From Viridibacterium silvisoli (GTDB lineage Bacteria; Pseudomonadota; Gammaproteobacteria; Burkholderiales; Rhodocyclaceae), in assembly GCF_036017035.1 (NCBI RefSeq), contig NZ_JAYXHS010000002.1, forward strand, positions 496,001 through 560,000: a stretch of 64,000 nucleotides of DNA, written 5' to 3'. This document shows positions 17,362 through 25,801 of this stretch, in pieces. A program made the translations under genes and the position numbers. Below the pieces are notes generated by a model, which saw nothing but the letters and a program-made list of their open reading frames with translations, did not search any database and was not told the DNA's origin. The first letter of the stretch is position 1; each line of letters begins with the position of its first letter.

Positions 17362-17997
17362 TCAGCGCTCCCGGGTATCGGAGGGCAGTTCCAGCAAATG
17401 CCCCATACGGTCGCGCTTGGTGCTGAGATAGTGGTGGTTCAGCGCATGCGAAGCGGTTTCATGCGGCAACTGTTCGCTGACCGTGATGCCGAGGGCCTTG
17501 AGTTCGGTGGCTTTGCGGGGGTTGTTGCTGAGTAGCTGAATGCTCTTGATGCCCAGATGACGCAGGATTTCAGCGGCTGCATCGTAGCGCCGTGCGTCGA
17601 CGGGTTGGCCGATGGCGATGTTGGCCTCCACGGTGTCGAGGCCTTCGTCCTGCTGCGCGTAAGCGGCGATCTTGTTGACCAGGCCGATGGCACGCCCTTC
17701 ATGGCCGCGCACATAAATCACCACACCACGACCGGCTTCGGCCACGCGTTGCAGAGCAAGGTCCAGCTGCTCGCCGCAATCGCAGCGGCGCGAACCGAAC
17801 ACATCACCGGTGAGGCATTCGGAGTGCACGCGCACCAGCACATCGCTGGCGTTCTGGACGTCGCCACGTACCAATGCAAGGTGTTCCAGGCATTCGCGGC
17901 CGGGGTCGGACTCGCGGAAGGCGTAGGCAACAAAATCGCCGTGGTGCGTGGGCAGGGTGGCGTGAGAGATGTGATCGAAGCTGAACATTTTTTTCAT
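17362..17997 (-). CDS. ribA: GTP cyclohydrolase II
   Basis: A 211-residue enzyme that converts GTP to 2,5-diamino-6-ribosylaminopyrimidinone phosphate, the first step of riboflavin synthesis. The zinc ligands Cys61, Cys72 and Cys74 are in HSECLTGDVFGSRRCDCG. The catalytic loop RGHEGRAIGL is at 97-106, and SNNPRK and the C-terminal HYLSTKRDRMGHLL are present. ATG 17997 (MKKMF) gives the normal length; the frame is open to a TTG at 18105, adding 36 basic, low-complexity residues. The loop RGHEGR carries one residue more than the RQEGR of E. coli RibA, resembling the RibBA-type and actinobacterial forms. It stands alone, without other rib genes. Confidence 0.9.
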   Translation of the reverse strand: MKKMFSFDHISHATLPTHHGDFVAYAFRESDPGRECLEHLALVRGDVQNASDVLVRVHSECLTGDVFGSRRCDCGEQLDLALQRVAEAGRGVVIYVRGHEGRAIGLVNKIAAYAQQDEGLDTVEANIAIGQPVDARRYDAAAEILRHLGIKSIQLLSNNPRKATELKALGITVSEQLPHETASHALNHHYLSTKRDRMGHLLELPSDTRER

Positions 17998-18268
17998 TCT
18001 GCGCGTAGCCGTCGGCACCGGAGAACGGGAGGGTGCGGAACTGGCGCGACGGCGGGGTGCATCCGGTAGAGCTCGTAATTGTGCCTCAAACAGCGTCCGG
18101 GCCAAATCTCATGCTTGAATGAACATATAAGTGGAATGCGTGACGCGCCCGATCTGGCGGCGCGGCGCAGGTCCGGATCGGGTTGAGCCCGGGAAGAGGG
18201 CGCGGGTCACGACGGGCCGATTCCTTGAAATCGATTGTCATGTTCCCAGCGCCGATGGCGTGGCGCTC

Positions 18269-18967
18269 CTAGCGCACGGTATTGGCATCCTGTCCGAAGA
18301 GAATCTTCTTCGATGCCTCATTCACTGCGGGAGCACTGCCTGGATTCACTTCCTGGGCACGCGCGTAGGCGCGCTTGGTAGCGGGGCGTGCCTGGATGGC
18401 TTCGAACCAGCGCTTGAGGTTGGGGAAGTCATCGAGGTTCTGGCGTTGCTTCTCGTGCGGCACGATCCACGGGTAGCAGGCGATATCCGCAATGGAATAT
18501 TCACCTGCGATGAATTCGCGATCGGCGAGGCGCTTGTTGAGCACAGCGTAAAGGCGGGCGGTTTCCTTGACGTAACGCTCGATGGCGTAGGGAATGGCTT
18601 CGCTGTACTGCGTGAAATGGTGATTCTGGCCGGCCATCGGGCCGAGGCCGCCCATTTGCCAGAACAGCCACTGGATCGTTTCTGTGCGGCCGCGCAGGTC
18701 TTGCGGGATCAGCTGCTGCGTCTTGTCAGCGAGGTAGAGCAGGATGGCGCCGGATTCGAAGATGGAGATGGGTTCGGCGCCGTCGGCAGGTGCGTGATCG
18801 ACGATGGCCGGAATGCGGTTGTTCGGCGCAATCTTCAGGAACTCCGGCTTGAACTGCTCCCCCTTGCCGATGGCAACGGGGAAAAGCTTGTAGGGCAGAC
18901 CCGTCTCTTCGAGAAAAAGCGTGATCTTGTGGCCGTTGGGGGTTGTCCAGTAATGCAGGTCGATCAT
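18269..18967 (-). CDS. yfcG: Glutathione S-transferase, YfcG-type disulfide-bond oxidoreductase
   Basis: A 232-residue Nu-class glutathione transferase. The N-terminal thioredoxin-like half has TPNGHKITLFLEE, PNNRIPAIVD and the glutathione-binding FESGAILLYLA. The helical half has LQWLF-like WLFWQMGGLGPMAGQNHHF and SIADIACYPW. This pattern matches E. coli YfcG closely from memory. That enzyme has glutathione-dependent disulfide reductase and peroxidase activity rather than classical conjugating activity. ATG 18967 was chosen because GGAG lies 6 bases upstream; an in-frame extension to 19048 has no signal or domain. Confidence 0.92.
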   Translation of the reverse strand: MIDLHYWTTPNGHKITLFLEETGLPYKLFPVAIGKGEQFKPEFLKIAPNNRIPAIVDHAPADGAEPISIFESGAILLYLADKTQQLIPQDLRGRTETIQWLFWQMGGLGPMAGQNHHFTQYSEAIPYAIERYVKETARLYAVLNKRLADREFIAGEYSIADIACYPWIVPHEKQRQNLDDFPNLKRWFEAIQARPATKRAYARAQEVNPGSAPAVNEASKKILFGQDANTVR

Positions 18968-19092
18968 GGATGCTCCGTGCTGCTGTGTGAAAGAGGGGGC
19001 GCCGCGTTGGTCGTCGATAGCAGTTGCGGCGTGCATGCGCGATTTCAAGAGCCGGGGGAGAACAAATCCCGGCGACTTGTTTGAGCCAGGCC

Positions 19093-20391
19093 TCAGGCCG
19101 CAGCAAAGCGCAGGGTGATGGCCAGGCCGCCGAGTTGTGAGGAGTCGCCCAATTCCAGGCGGATGTGATGGCGTCTGGCGATCGCCTGGACGATCGCCAG
19201 GCCGAGACCGCTGCCGCCGATCTCGTGGTCGCCGCCGCGGTGGAAGCGCTCGAAGATACGGGTGCGCTCCTGCCCATGGATGCCCGGGCCATTGTCTTCC
19301 ACGCTCAAGGCGATGTGCCCGGACTCACGCTGCAGGGTGAGATTGACGACACCATTTTCTGGCGCGTACTTCACCGCATTGTCGAGCAGGTTGCGCAGCA
19401 GGATGCGCAAGGCCTCGGCATTGCCGGGCACGCTGAAAGTGTCCTTGGCTTCGTCGGCGAGATTGGCGCCGATATCGATATGGCGTGCCTGTGCCAGCGG
19501 CAAGACATCGGAGATGGCCAGGCGCGCAATCTGTGGCAGATCACAAGGCGTGAGTTCAGGTTCGGTGGCTTCTTCGCGTGCCAGCACCAGCATCTGTTCG
19601 ATCAGTCGCGTGGCCCGGTCGATGCCGGCCATCACGCGCTCGGCCGCGACGCTGCGTGCTTCGGTTGTCGTGGCACGCTGCAGGCCCTGCACCTGCAAGC
19701 GCAGGGCTGCAAGCGGCGAGCGCAGTTCGTGAGCGGCGTCGGCAACGAAGTGTTGCTGGGCCACGAAGGCTTTGCTGATACGTGTGAACAGCACGTTGAT
19801 CTCGAGGATGAAAGGCAGCAATTCTTCCGGCACGCCCTGTGTCTCGAGCGCATGCAGATCATCGGCGCCGCGCTGCGCGATTTCGTTGCGCGATTTGACC
19901 AGCGGCCGCAGCGCGCGTGAGATGCCCCACCAGACAGTCAGCAGCAGGAGGGGGCCGAGGATCAGGATGGGCAGGATGGTGCGTAGGGCCAGCTGGCGCG
20001 CGTTGTTGCTGCGTACGGCCTCGTTGTGCATGACTTCGATGAGCTGTGTCTGCGTCGGCAGGGTAAAGATGCGGAACTCCCTTTCTCCGACACGCTGTGT
20101 CGAGAAGCCGCGCTTGAAGGCGGAGCCCTGTGGGCTGGCAAGCGGCGTGACTCGCAGGCTGAAGCTGCGATCCTCTTCTTCCAGCGCGTGATGCTCGCGC
20201 GGGGGCAGGGCGGATTCCGGCATGCCGCGACGCACGGCGAACGCGATCTGCGTCATGTGATAGTCGGAAATATCGTCGACTTCGCGCAGGGCCACGCGAT
20301 AGGCCACGCCGGCCTGGATCAGCGTGGCCAGCGTGATGGCGAACCCCAGCAGGATGATCAGGCGACGGCGAATGGAGTATGCGCTGGGCAT
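19093..20391 (-). CDS. Sensor histidine kinase, QseC/TctE-like
   Basis: A 432-residue membrane kinase. One membrane segment is near residues 11-30 and another near 140-158. The periplasmic sensor between them is about 105 residues, with a HAMP-like linker after it. The phosphoacceptor is His221 in DAAHELRSPLAALR. The ATP-binding N (LLRNLLDNAVKYAP), G1 (VEDNGPGI), F and G2 (GGSGLGLAIV) boxes are present. It follows the response regulator by 9 bases on the minus strand, so the pair is an operon. The overall pattern resembles QseC/TctE/PmrB sensors of proteobacteria. The signal is unknown. Confidence 0.93.
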   Translation of the reverse strand: MPSAYSIRRRLIILLGFAITLATLIQAGVAYRVALREVDDISDYHMTQIAFAVRRGMPESALPPREHHALEEEDRSFSLRVTPLASPQGSAFKRGFSTQRVGEREFRIFTLPTQTQLIEVMHNEAVRSNNARQLALRTILPILILGPLLLLTVWWGISRALRPLVKSRNEIAQRGADDLHALETQGVPEELLPFILEINVLFTRISKAFVAQQHFVADAAHELRSPLAALRLQVQGLQRATTTEARSVAAERVMAGIDRATRLIEQMLVLAREEATEPELTPCDLPQIARLAISDVLPLAQARHIDIGANLADEAKDTFSVPGNAEALRILLRNLLDNAVKYAPENGVVNLTLQRESGHIALSVEDNGPGIHGQERTRIFERFHRGGDHEIGGSGLGLAIVQAIARRHHIRLELGDSSQLGGLAITLRFAAA

Positions 20392-20400
20392 GGGCGGGTT

Positions 20401-21060
20401 TCAGGTCTTCGGGACGAGATAGCCTACGCCACGCACGTTCTGGATCAAGCCCGCGCCAAGCTTCTTGCGCAGGCCATGAATGTAGACTTCGACAGCATTG
20501 CTGTTGATCTCGTCTTTCCAGCTGAAGAGTTTTTCTTCGAGCTGCGCGCGCGACAGGATCATGCCAGGGCGGGCCAGCAGAGGCTCCAGCACAGCCCATT
20601 CGCGTGATGACAGGATGACCGCCTGGCCATCGACCAGCACTTCGCGTGTCCCCGGGTTGATGCTGATGTTGCGGTGTTCGTATATGGGTTCGGCGCGTCC
20701 CGCGCTACGGCGGATCAGGGCACGGATACGGGCCAGCAATTCGTCGAGATCGTAGGGTTTGATGATGTAGTCATCAGCCCCTGCGTCGAGGCCGGCCACG
20801 CGTTGCACGATGGCGTCGCGTGCCGTGGCGATCAGCACGGGCGTGCGTGACTTGCGGGCACGCAGACCGCGCAATACGTCGAGACCATCCTTGAGCGGTA
20901 GCCCAAGATCGAGCAGGATCAGATCGTAGTCCTGTGTCGCGATTGCGGTATCCGCCATGTGACCGTCTCGCACCCAGTCAACGGCGTAGCTATCGGCGCG
21001 CAGCAGATCCAGCACCGCTTCGCCAATCATGTGGTCGTCTTCCACGAGTAGTAGTCGCAT
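20401..21060 (-). CDS. OmpR-family response regulator
   Basis: A 219-residue regulator. The receiver has Asp51 as phosphoacceptor (LILLDLGLP), the acidic pair VEDD at 6-9 and a conserved KPYDLDEL switch region. A winged-helix DNA-binding domain follows (LSSREWAVLEPLLARPGMILSR, ending VRGVGYLV). It resembles QseB/PmrA/TctD. It precedes its kinase and lies downstream of a small secreted SmpA-like protein on the same strand, a layout like that of other QseBC-type systems with a small periplasmic neighbour. Confidence 0.94.
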   Translation of the reverse strand: MRLLLVEDDHMIGEAVLDLLRADSYAVDWVRDGHMADTAIATQDYDLILLDLGLPLKDGLDVLRGLRARKSRTPVLIATARDAIVQRVAGLDAGADDYIIKPYDLDELLARIRALIRRSAGRAEPIYEHRNISINPGTREVLVDGQAVILSSREWAVLEPLLARPGMILSRAQLEEKLFSWKDEINSNAVEVYIHGLRKKLGAGLIQNVRGVGYLVPKT

Positions 21061-21145
21061 TGCCAGTCGTGCTCCGTGACAGTTGTGGCGTCGTGCCGCC
21101 CGTACTTTTGCGGTAGAGCGGCACGCATACAGATGAGAAACGACA

Positions 21146-21165
21146 CGGCGGGAAAGTTCCCGCCG
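21146..21165. repeat. Hairpin between the SmpA-like gene and the response regulator
   Basis: A perfect stem (GGCGGGA, loop AAGT, TCCCGCC, extended by one C-G pair) lies in the 131-base gap between the SmpA-like stop and the response-regulator start. No T-run follows on either strand, so it is not a standard terminator. It may stabilise an mRNA end or be a protein-binding site. Confidence 0.5.
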
Positions 21166-21191
21166 CCGGGGTCAGTCTGCCGGAAGCAGGC

Positions 21192-21506
21192 TTACGGCGT
21201 GAGCACTTCGACGTCAATCATCTTGCCGCTGCTATCCAGGTCAACATAGACGCGGCGGTTGCCGTCCGCATTGTCGTAAGTCTCATACACCATCGAACGG
21301 GTGCCATCACGCCAGCTCGCCGTGTCTTCCGGCTTGCCGAGGGCCTCGATCACGTCGTTGGCGGATGCTCCCGCCTGCAGTGAATCAATCTGCGCCTGGG
21401 TGACGTGGTAGTTGGGAATGGTGAAAGCAGAGGCCTGGCCAGGCAGGGCAATGAGGATGAGACTGCTTGTTGCGGCCAGTGCAGAGAGAACGGTACGGAT
21501 TTTCAT
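21192..21506 (-). CDS. Secreted SmpA/OmlA (BamE-like) domain protein
   Basis: A 104-residue secreted protein. A signal peptide (MKIRTVLSALAATSSLILIALPGQASA) is followed by a small domain with a SLQAGASANDVIEALGKPE motif and a C-terminal YVDLDSSGKMIDVEVL strand, as in SmpA/OmlA proteins. There is no lipobox, so it is probably soluble in the periplasm, unlike BamE itself. ATG 21506 was chosen because AAGGAG lies upstream. It is on the same strand as the two-component genes and could be their target or an accessory sensor; this is inference from position only. Confidence 0.8.
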   Translation of the reverse strand: MKIRTVLSALAATSSLILIALPGQASAFTIPNYHVTQAQIDSLQAGASANDVIEALGKPEDTASWRDGTRSMVYETYDNADGNRRVYVDLDSSGKMIDVEVLTP

Positions 21507-21602
21507 GATGAGCTCCTTGTTCAAGCGTGGCAGGCGGGTGCCTGTCGACGGTTTGAATCTTGGGGCCCGTCGCTTAGGGGGAACTTAAAGCGTCTCTCCA
21601 AT

Positions 21603-21634
21603 GAAAAATGGGCAAGTCCGTGGACTTGCCCATT
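21603..21634 (-). terminator. Rho-independent terminator of the pectate lyase gene
   Basis: A 13-bp perfect stem (arms 21607-21619 and 21622-21634; core GGGCAAGTCC/GGACTTGCCC) is followed on the minus strand by a short T-run. It lies 49 bases after the pectate lyase stop. Confidence 0.85.
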
Positions 21635-21682
21635 CAAATTACTGCCTTGCTTCTTGTTGGTTACGTACTTGTCGGCGTTGTC

Positions 21683-23596
21683 TTACAGGCCGTTTGCGTC
21701 ACGTGGCAGGCGCCAGACTGGCGAACCCGCGCCGGCGTTGGCCGACACATAGTCCTTGGTCGCGGCAGCCGTACGCAGCGAGTAGCTGTACGGAGGCGTC
21801 CAGATGTTGGCGCCGGTCGGTGCTGCGTAGCCGCACTGACCATCCCAGGCCACTGGCGTGGTGTTCGCGACGTTGTTGACCTTCTTGTTCGACAGCATCA
21901 GGTGACCGGAAGAACGGAAGCCGATCGGGTTGGTGCCGTTGCCGCCGTCGATGCCCTTCTTGCAGAAGCTGTCCGTGGCCAGTTCCGTGATCTCGAAGTA
22001 CATGTTCTGTACGAGCATGTTCGACTTGTAGCGTGGATCAACACCACTGCCAAACTTCAGGTCAGCAGGTGCGCTGCCATCGGTGCGAGCGTAGATGTAG
22101 TTGTTGAACATGTGCACCTGGCCATAACGGTTCAGTGGCAGACGCGATTCCAGGCGGTCGTAGAAGTTGTTGAACAGCGTCACATGCAGGCGGCCTTCAT
22201 CGCTCCACGCACGACCGGAGTCACCGTTGCCAATAAGCGTCGTCTTGTGGTGCTTGTAGAAGTAGTTGCCGGTCAGGGTGATGTAGTCACTGCCGCGAAC
22301 GATGTCCAGCAGACCGTCGTGGCGCGTGTCGCCAGCCAGCGAGTCAGGCGTGTCGCCATCACCCATCGACAGGCGCTCGATGTAGATGTTTTGCGCGCGC
22401 GACAGGGTCATAGCGTCTGCATAGGCGTTGCCCGAGTCTTCCGGATTCACGTCCCATGGAGCATCGATACGCAGGTTGCGCAGAATGATGTTGCGCGTCC
22501 AGGTCGGGTAGTCATCGCTGGCCTTGCCGGCTGCGATCCAGGCCTTGTAGCCCGTTTCTGCATCCGCCGCACCGTTGGCCAGTTCGCCACCGATCAGGAT
22601 CGTCGTGCCGGTAATGCGTGGGGCAACACCCGCTGCACTGTTGATACCGACGACCGTCGTGTTCGATGGCAGCATGATCGAGCCGCCGAACTTCTGGTCG
22701 AGGTAGCTGGTGTATTCCTTGAACACGGTGTTGTTGCTGCTGTAACGCAGGTCGATGTGACCGACGACGCGGATGATCTTTGGATCCAGGCCGGCCTCAG
22801 CCAGTGCAGCGACGAATTGCTGGCCGTTGAAGACGGTGTAGATGCGATTGGTCGAAGCAGCGGAACCGCCGGTGACCGTGACCTTGCCCTGCTGCGAGTA
22901 GGTGTGCCAGCCGTTGGCAGGTGCCACGTCACGTTCGCCGTTCGTCAATGCGCCGCCGGTTGGGTCAACCGTTGCGAATTGCCAGGTCGGCAGGACAGGA
23001 GCGGCCTTGTAGTTGGACGGGTTGTGCAGACCGTCGATGGTGGCCGGTGCTGCATAGTTGCGCACGCCATAGGTGTACGAGCCGTTCACGTTCTGCAGCG
23101 GAGTGGTAGCGCCGGTCAGGGTACGTGCATCGATGGTGCCGCTGGCAACGCTGGAGGCTGCCGAGCTGGAAGCTACGGAAGACGCCACGCTGCTGGAAGC
23201 AACGCTCGAGGCGACGCTGCTGGAAGCCACCGAGGAAGCCACGCTGCTCGACGCGACCGATGAGCTGGACTTCGACGAAGAGCTGGAGGACACGCTGCTT
23301 GACGCAACGCTGGATGCGGTGGACGACGAGCTGCTGCTGGCTGCCGGGTCATATGAGCACCAGGACGAATTGCTCGGTGCGCTCGGGAAATTGGTCAGGG
23401 AGCATGCAAAGCTGCCCGTGAAGGTGGCGTAACCGAACACGCCGGACTTACCCATGGCTGCCTGGTGTGTGCCGCTCATGGTGCAGGTCGCGCCGGGTTG
23501 GGCGCATTTGGTCCAGCCCGAGGGGGCGTCGGCAGCAGCGAAGGCACTGGTACCTACCAGTGCGAGCGCGGCCGCGATGATTGATTTGCTAAGCAT
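21683..23596 (-). CDS. Secreted pectate lyase (PL1-like) with N-terminal Cys-rich module and Ser-rich linker
   Basis: A 637-residue secreted enzyme cleaving polygalacturonate by beta-elimination. A signal peptide (residues 1-20, ending TSAFA) is followed by a module of about 60 residues with four cysteines (31, 38, 65, 80), possibly carbohydrate-binding. Then comes a 66-residue Ser/Ala/Val linker (87-152) and a parallel beta-helix catalytic domain (about 160-637). In it, KHHKTTLIGNGDS (448-460) and RLPLNRYGQVH (485-495, with a likely catalytic Arg) match the PL1 family. GC-rich linker codons are repetitive. It has its own terminator, and the gene is probably monocistronic. It suggests growth on plant cell-wall pectin. 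Confidence 0.93.
   Translation of the reverse strand: MLSKSIIAAALALVGTSAFAAADAPSGWTKCAQPGATCTMSGTHQAAMGKSGVFGYATFTGSFACSLTNFPSAPSNSSWCSYDPAASSSSSSTASSVASSSVSSSSSSKSSSSVASSSVASSVASSSVASSVASSSVASSVASSSAASSVASGTIDARTLTGATTPLQNVNGSYTYGVRNYAAPATIDGLHNPSNYKAAPVLPTWQFATVDPTGGALTNGERDVAPANGWHTYSQQGKVTVTGGSAASTNRIYTVFNGQQFVAALAEAGLDPKIIRVVGHIDLRYSSNNTVFKEYTSYLDQKFGGSIMLPSNTTVVGINSAAGVAPRITGTTILIGGELANGAADAETGYKAWIAAGKASDDYPTWTRNIILRNLRIDAPWDVNPEDSGNAYADAMTLSRAQNIYIERLSMGDGDTPDSLAGDTRHDGLLDIVRGSDYITLTGNYFYKHHKTTLIGNGDSGRAWSDEGRLHVTLFNNFYDRLESRLPLNRYGQVHMFNNYIYARTDGSAPADLKFGSGVDPRYKSNMLVQNMYFEITELATDSFCKKGIDGGNGTNPIGFRSSGHLMLSNKKVNNVANTTPVAWDGQCGYAAPTGANIWTPPYSYSLRTAAATKDYVSANAGAGSPVWRLPRDANGL
23141..23338 (-). 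repeat. Low-complexity Ser/Ala/Val-coding linker repeat
   Basis: Codes for residues 87-152 of the pectate lyase. The unit SSVASSSVA recurs several times, and runs of serine (SSSSSS) occur near the start. Almost every residue is Ser, Ala or Val, with one Lys and one Thr. Poly-serine linkers are known in secreted polysaccharidases of marine and soil bacteria. Imperfect DNA repeats here could expand or contract by slippage. Confidence 0.85.
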
Positions 23597-24136
23597 GTTC
23601 TAGTCTCCTGGCCAATGAAATGGTCGTTCTTGTTTCTATGTCAGCGGAAGTCTTGCTGCCCCTTGCCACTTTTGGGTGCCCGCAGCGTGTTCTTTTGCTT
23701 CCACGGACGGCGCGATCCTATCACCGGAAAAATGCACTGTCGCCATAAATTTGACAAAAAAATTGAAATTGTCACTAACGGCAAAACTCAGGCGGGGCGG
23801 GGGTTTGCTGGCGATATTTATGAAAATGACATGACGCGGTGCCGCAATTCTCGATTCGCGCATCCGGGTTGTCCCGCGTGTAATCAATGCTTACAAGGAC
23901 TTCGGCTTGTGCCCGTGTTTGGTGTGCTGCACCGAATTGGTACGGATTCCGGCCTATGCCAGTGGCGGAATTCAGCCCGTGCAGCTGGTCAGAGGTGTTG
24001 CGCTCAGGCGACGTACGGCGGGCCGTCAAACCCCTGGTGATAGCCCGTGGCACTCGCGCAGCTCGATCCTCCATCCAGAATCCGCGGGGGGCCTGCGTGC
24101 TAACATTCAAGGCTCTCAAACAGCTGTCCGGTTTCC
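23597..24136. other. Non-coding region between pectate lyase and mtip
   Basis: About 540 bases without a convincing gene. It must hold the promoter of the pectate lyase (minus) and probably that of the downstream phosphorylase operon (plus). An AT-rich patch at 23740-23780 contains an inverted repeat TGACAA-N11-TTGTCA (23752-23774), a possible regulator site. In-frame openings on both strands here have no start signal or family resemblance. Confidence 0.5.
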
Positions 24137-24877
24137 ATGCTCGCAATCATTGGTGGTAGTGGTTTAAGCAAGCTTTCCAGCCTCGACGTTGAGCGTCGTG
24201 AGGTGGTGCGTACGCCTTATGGCGAGCCCTCCGGTGCCTTGTTGTTTGGCCGCATCAGCGGGCAAGAAGTGGTCTTCCTGGCGCGTCATGGCTATGGGCA
24301 CACCATTCCGCCGCACAAGGTGAACTACCGCGCCAATATGTGGGCGCTCAAGAATGCAGGCGTGGATGGCGTCATCTCGGTTGCCTCGGTCGGCGGTATT
24401 CGTGCTGACATGCTGCCCGGCGCGCTGGTCGCACCGGACCAGATCATTGACTACACCTCCGGTCGTGAAGCGACATACTTCGACGGCGAAACCAAGGTCG
24501 TCCATGTCGACTTCACCGAGCCGTACTGCCCGATCCTGCGCGCGCGCCTGCTGGCGGCGGCCAAGGCAGCCAATCAGGCCATGATCGACGGTGCCGTCTA
24601 TGCCGCGACTCAAGGCCCGCGTCTGGAGTCCGCTGCGGAAATCAACCGTCTGGAACGTGATGGCGCCGATATCGTCGGCATGACCGGCATGCCGGAGGCA
24701 GTGTTGGCGCGCGAGCTCGAGCTGCCTTATGCGGCCATCGGCGTCGTGGCCAATTACGCAGCCGGCCGTGGCGACAGCGCACATGGCATCACGATGGACG
24801 TGATCGAGCAGACCCTGCATCAGGCCATGGGGCAGGTGAAGGCGCTGCTGCAGCACTTCTTCGCGGTCACCCCATGA
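24137..24877 (+). CDS. S-methyl-5'-thioinosine phosphorylase (MTAP/PNP family)
   Basis: A 246-residue purine nucleoside phosphorylase-fold enzyme. AIIGGSGL is at the N-terminus, TPYGEPSG follows, then a phosphate-binding RHG (ARHGYGHTIPPHKVNYRAN), and GMTGMPEAVLARELELPYA near the C-terminus. The overall pattern, from memory, matches the Pseudomonas methylthioinosine phosphorylase better than eukaryotic MTAP, though a methylthioadenosine activity cannot be excluded. It salvages the methylthio-nucleoside made from S-adenosylmethionine during polyamine or homoserine-lactone synthesis. Its stop overlaps the def start (ATGA at 24874-24877). Confidence 0.85.
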   Translation: MLAIIGGSGLSKLSSLDVERREVVRTPYGEPSGALLFGRISGQEVVFLARHGYGHTIPPHKVNYRANMWALKNAGVDGVISVASVGGIRADMLPGALVAPDQIIDYTSGREATYFDGETKVVHVDFTEPYCPILRARLLAAAKAANQAMIDGAVYAATQGPRLESAAEINRLERDGADIVGMTGMPEAVLARELELPYAAIGVVANYAAGRGDSAHGITMDVIEQTLHQAMGQVKALLQHFFAVTP

Positions 24878-25407
24878 TTCGACCGGTATTGCGCATGGGC
24901 GACGCGCGCCTGCTGCGTCGCGCGCAGGAAGTCCAGGCTTTTGATACGCCGGACCTGCATGACCTGATTACCGATATGTTCGACACCATGCGTCACGAGC
25001 GTGGCGTCGGACTGGCCGCGCCACAGATCGGTGTGGATCTGCGCGTCGTGATTTTCGGGTTCGCCAGCAACGAGCGCTACCCGGATGCCAAGGCAGTGCC
25101 CGAGACCATCCTCATCAATCCCGTGCTTGAAGTCCTTTCCGACGAGATGGAGGAAGGTTGGGAAGGATGTCTGTCCGTTCCGGGCATGCGGGGGTTGGTG
25201 TCGCGCTATACACAATTGCGCTACAGCGGTTTCGACCAGTATGGGCGGGAGATCCGGCGGGAAGTCAGCGGTTTCCACGCCATCGTGGTCCAGCACGAAT
25301 GCGATCACCTGGATGGCGTCCTCTATCCGCGCCGGATCCGTGACCTGACCAAATTCGGTTTCACCGACGTGATGTTTCCGGAACTGGCAGGACAGCCGGA
25401 CGACTAG
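24874..25407 (+). CDS. def: Peptide deformylase
   Basis: A 177-residue metalloenzyme that removes the formyl group from nascent protein N-termini. All three motifs are present: GVGLAAPQIG (44-53), EGCLS (97-101) and HECDH (141-145). The metal ligands are Cys99, His141 and His145. It overlaps the upstream phosphorylase gene by four bases and is probably cotranslated with it, not with fmt, its more usual partner. It may be one of several deformylases in the genome. Confidence 0.95.
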   Translation: MIRPVLRMGDARLLRRAQEVQAFDTPDLHDLITDMFDTMRHERGVGLAAPQIGVDLRVVIFGFASNERYPDAKAVPETILINPVLEVLSDEMEEGWEGCLSVPGMRGLVSRYTQLRYSGFDQYGREIRREVSGFHAIVVQHECDHLDGVLYPRRIRDLTKFGFTDVMFPELAGQPDD

Positions 25408-25433
25408 GGCGAAAATTCAATGCCGACAGGGGC

Positions 25434-25462
25434 TTGCCTGCGGGCCCGCGCCGTACTACAAT
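25434..25462 (+). promoter_or_regulatory. Predicted sigma-70 promoter of rpsO
   Basis: TTGCCT (25434-25439) and TACAAT (25457-25462) are separated by 17 bases and lie 41 bases upstream of the rpsO start. The -10 has five of six consensus bases. Confidence 0.6.
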
Positions 25463-25502
25463 CGCGGACTCACCAAAGTGTACAGACAACGAGTTAACGT
25501 AT

Positions 25503-25772
25503 ATGGCTATTACGACTGAAATCAAGGCACAGGTTGTTGGCGAATACCAACGCGCCCAAGGCGATACCGGTTCGCCTGAAGTGCAGATCGCGCTGCTGAC
25601 GGCGCGTATCAACGGTTTGACCGATCATTTCAAGGTCAACTCCAAGGATCACCACTCCCGCCGTGGTCTGCTCAAGATGGTCAGCCAGCGCCGCAAGCTG
25701 CTGGACTACCTCAAGGGCAAGAAGTACGACAGCTACCGCACCCTGATCGAACGTCTGGGCCTGCGTAAGTAA
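25503..25772 (+). CDS. rpsO: 30S ribosomal protein S15
   Basis: An 89-residue protein with the canonical S15 sequence: QVVGEYQRAQGDTGSPEVQIA, then KDHHSRRGLLKMVSQRRKLLDYLK and YDSYRTLIERLGLRK. It binds 16S rRNA in the small subunit platform, helping early assembly. Start at 25503 (MAITTE) is standard; an upstream in-frame ATG has no family support. The normal gene order rpsO-pnp is kept, with a hairpin and terminator between them. Confidence 0.98.
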   Translation: MAITTEIKAQVVGEYQRAQGDTGSPEVQIALLTARINGLTDHFKVNSKDHHSRRGLLKMVSQRRKLLDYLKGKKYDSYRTLIERLGLRK

Positions 25773-25801
25773 TACGCAAATGCAGACTCTGGCTGGTCGT
25801 G

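Noticed and set aside
18131..19084. A 317-codon plus-strand frame opposite the GST
   Set aside because: It shadows the YfcG-like gene; the minus-strand protein matches a known family from end to end.
21608..23263. A 551-codon plus-strand frame opposite the pectate lyase
   Set aside because: It is a shadow of the clear pectate lyase and has no motifs or start signal.
23615..24040. Possible small plus-strand gene before the phosphorylase
   Set aside because: No ribosome-binding site, Arg/Cys-rich low-quality translation, and no family; treated as non-coding.
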